From assembly GCA_003132905.1 (NCBI GenBank), contig PKZC01000394.1, positions 3,040 to 10,425 of the forward strand: a stretch of DNA of 7,386 nt. The letters are read 5' to 3'. Positions 6,750 through 7,386 of this stretch are shown piece by piece. A program made the translations under genes and the position numbers. The DNA comes from Bryobacterales bacterium (GTDB lineage: Bacteria; Acidobacteriota; Terriglobia; Bryobacterales; Bryobacteraceae). The notes below the pieces were generated by a model. The model was not told where the DNA came from and ran no database searches. It saw nothing but the letters and a program-made list of their open reading frames with translations. Numbering within the stretch: the stretch's first letter is position 1; each line of letters starts with the position of its first letter.

Positions 6750-6974
6750 TTAACCCCCGCCGACAAACTGTACGATCTCTAACGTTGCACCAGGACCGAC
6801 TATGGTTTGGTCCCACGCCTGACGCTGCACGATGGACCGGTTCAGCTCCACCGCCACGCGCGCCGGATCAACCTCCAGCCATGTCAGCAGTTCTTTTAGG
6901 GTGCAGCCGGCGGGTGCCAGCCGATCCTGACCGTTCACAACAATTTCGATCTGTTTTGTAGTGGCTGCCGGCAT
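6750..6974 (-). CDS. thiS: Sulfur carrier protein ThiS
   Basis: Small ubiquitin-like carrier that receives sulfur as a C-terminal thiocarboxylate (adenylated by ThiF) and hands it to ThiG for the thiazole ring of thiamine. The 74 residues show the family pattern: IEIVVNG at 9-15, TLKELLTWLEVDPARVAVELN at 25-45, RQAWDQTIVGPGATLEIVQFVGGG at 51-74. The terminal Gly-Gly needed for activation is present. The ATG at 6974 is chosen because it gives normal family length; the frame continues upstream to a TTG at 7064, but that would add 30 non-conserved residues and start upstream of the predicted promoter. No Shine-Dalgarno is visible. thiG, thiF, thiE and thiC are not adjacent, so the gene appears monocistronic. 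A MoaD-type carrier is a less likely alternative. Confidence 0.92.
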   Translation of the reverse strand: MPAATTKQIEIVVNGQDRLAPAGCTLKELLTWLEVDPARVAVELNRSIVQRQAWDQTIVGPGATLEIVQFVGGG

Positions 6975-7006
6975 TGCGTGCGAACCAAATCCAGAAACCA
7001 AAGTTG

Positions 7007-7019
7007 CGGCCCGAGGCCG
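7007..7019 (-). repeat. Short hairpin at the predicted 5' end of the thiS transcript
   Basis: CGGCC and GGCCG form a 5-bp GC stem with a 3-nt loop, beginning about where the thiS transcript should start. On the other strand it covers the weak -35 region of the nuoA promoter. It could stabilise the thiS mRNA 5' end; it is too small for a riboswitch. Confidence 0.3.
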
Positions 7020-7025
7020 GATCTC

Positions 7026-7031
7026 ATTATA
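7026..7031 (-). promoter_or_regulatory. -10 box of thiS promoter
   Basis: The - strand reads a perfect TATAAT. No good TTGACA-like -35 lies at 16-18 bp (the sequence there is ACTCAA/GACTCA). A start about 7 nt downstream gives a leader of roughly 45 nt to the ATG at 6974, which supports that start over the upstream TTG. It overlaps the nuoA -10 box on the opposite strand. Confidence 0.6.
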
Positions 7032-7072
7032 GTCGAATGTTAGGGCGTTGAGTCCACAATCCAACCAATCGA

Positions 7073-7386
7073 ATGCCGACCTCTTATCCCGATACGTACT
7101 TCCCGGTGCTGGTGCAAATTGCGATTGCCATTGTGGTCGCGGGAGCGCTGGTGGCCATCTCGTTCTTGTTGGGCAAACGCGTCAGGAACCGGGTGAAAGA
7201 CTCGCCGTATGAATCGGGCATCGCGCCCACCGGTTCGGCCCGCGAACGCTTCAGCGTCAAATTTTATCTGGTCGCAATCGTATTCATCCTCTTCGATATT
7301 GAGGCCGTGTTTCTCTACCCGTGGGCCGTTGTGTACCGCGAGTTGAAACTGTTTGGGTTCTTCGAAATGTTGATATTCGTCGTTCT
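7073..7386 (+). CDS. nuoA: NADH-quinone oxidoreductase subunit A (NuoA), 5' part
   Basis: Membrane subunit of respiratory complex I, near the quinone site and the junction with the peripheral arm. It is open to the window end, with 104 residues visible of a family usually about 120-150 long. Transmembrane helix 1 is at about 11-34 (PVLVQIAIAIVVAGALVAIS...). The long loop carries YESG at 46-49, matching the conserved YECG of mitochondrial ND3 with Ser for Cys, then ARERFSVKFYLVA. Helix 2 at about 63-86 contains FDIEAVFLYPWA, with Asp75 and Glu77 matching the conserved acidic pair of E. coli NuoA (Asp79, Glu81). Helix 3 starts at about 93. The ATG at 7073 is the only start before an in-frame TGA 22-24 nt upstream; there is no clear Shine-Dalgarno. 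It is probably the first gene of a nuo operon running out of the window. Confidence 0.95.
   Translation, partial: MPTSYPDTYFPVLVQIAIAIVVAGALVAISFLLGKRVRNRVKDSPYESGIAPTGSARERFSVKFYLVAIVFILFDIEAVFLYPWAVVYRELKLFGFFEMLIFVV

Larger units (their letters stand above)
7004..7033 (+). promoter_or_regulatory. Candidate nuoA promoter
   Basis: TATAGT at 7028-7033 matches TATAAT at five of six positions. A weak TTGCGG (7004-7009) lies 18 bp upstream. Predicted initiation near 7040 gives a leader of about 33 nt. The box shares four base pairs with the thiS -10 box, so both genes could fire from one melted region. Confidence 0.5.

Noticed and set aside
6975..7020. TPP riboswitch in front of thiS
   Set aside because: The leader is only about 45 nt and lacks the conserved GAACCTGATCTGG-like core; the TGAGA match alone is chance.
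6975..7064. Extended ThiS starting at a TTG (7064), adding 30 residues
   Set aside because: The extension is not conserved in ThiS, has no Shine-Dalgarno, and would begin upstream of the TATAAT box that probably drives the gene.

Overview
This is a compact bacterial chromosomal window holding eight protein-coding features and no mobile element, CRISPR array, rRNA or tRNA that I can see. The organism is most likely a Gram-negative, moderately GC-rich environmental bacterium. I lean towards Acidobacteriota (perhaps the Bryobacterales/Solibacter side) because of the protein styles: an endonuclease-type MutL, a long human-like GuaA, an S41 peptidase with a long C-terminal extension, and the look of NuoA. 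This is an inference from memory of protein families; the window contains no taxonomic marker gene.

Layout. Positions 1-2667 on the + strand carry the 3' part of rho (transcription termination factor, from its P-loop to its natural C-terminus) and, 9 nt later, mutL (mismatch repair). Positions 2668-6628 on the - strand carry, in transcription order, a MerR-family regulator (6628-6122), an S41 carboxyl-terminal processing peptidase (6040-4427) and guaA (4419-2668). mutL and guaA converge with their stop codons touching: no base lies between them. Further right, thiS (6974-6750, - strand) and nuoA (7073 to the window end, + strand) are divergent, separated by 97 nt holding what looks like a bidirectional promoter with overlapping -10 elements.

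How the parts work together. The genes are core housekeeping functions rather than one pathway: RNA termination, DNA repair, GMP synthesis, envelope proteolysis, a thiamine-sulfur carrier and respiratory complex I. rho-mutL and peptidase-guaA are each so tightly packed that co-transcription is likely. The merR gene has a good sigma-70 type promoter of its own and lies 75 nt upstream of the peptidase. That gap contains two inverted repeats and a -10-like box, so the regulator could control the peptidase-guaA unit, but this is a hypothesis. No stretch longer than about 121 bases lacks a gene.

I see no clear evidence of a new multi-gene system. The points most worth a second look are the eukaryote-like architecture of GuaA, the symmetrical thiS/nuoA promoter, the zero-gap convergent mutL/guaA junction, and the dyads around the merR-peptidase gap.
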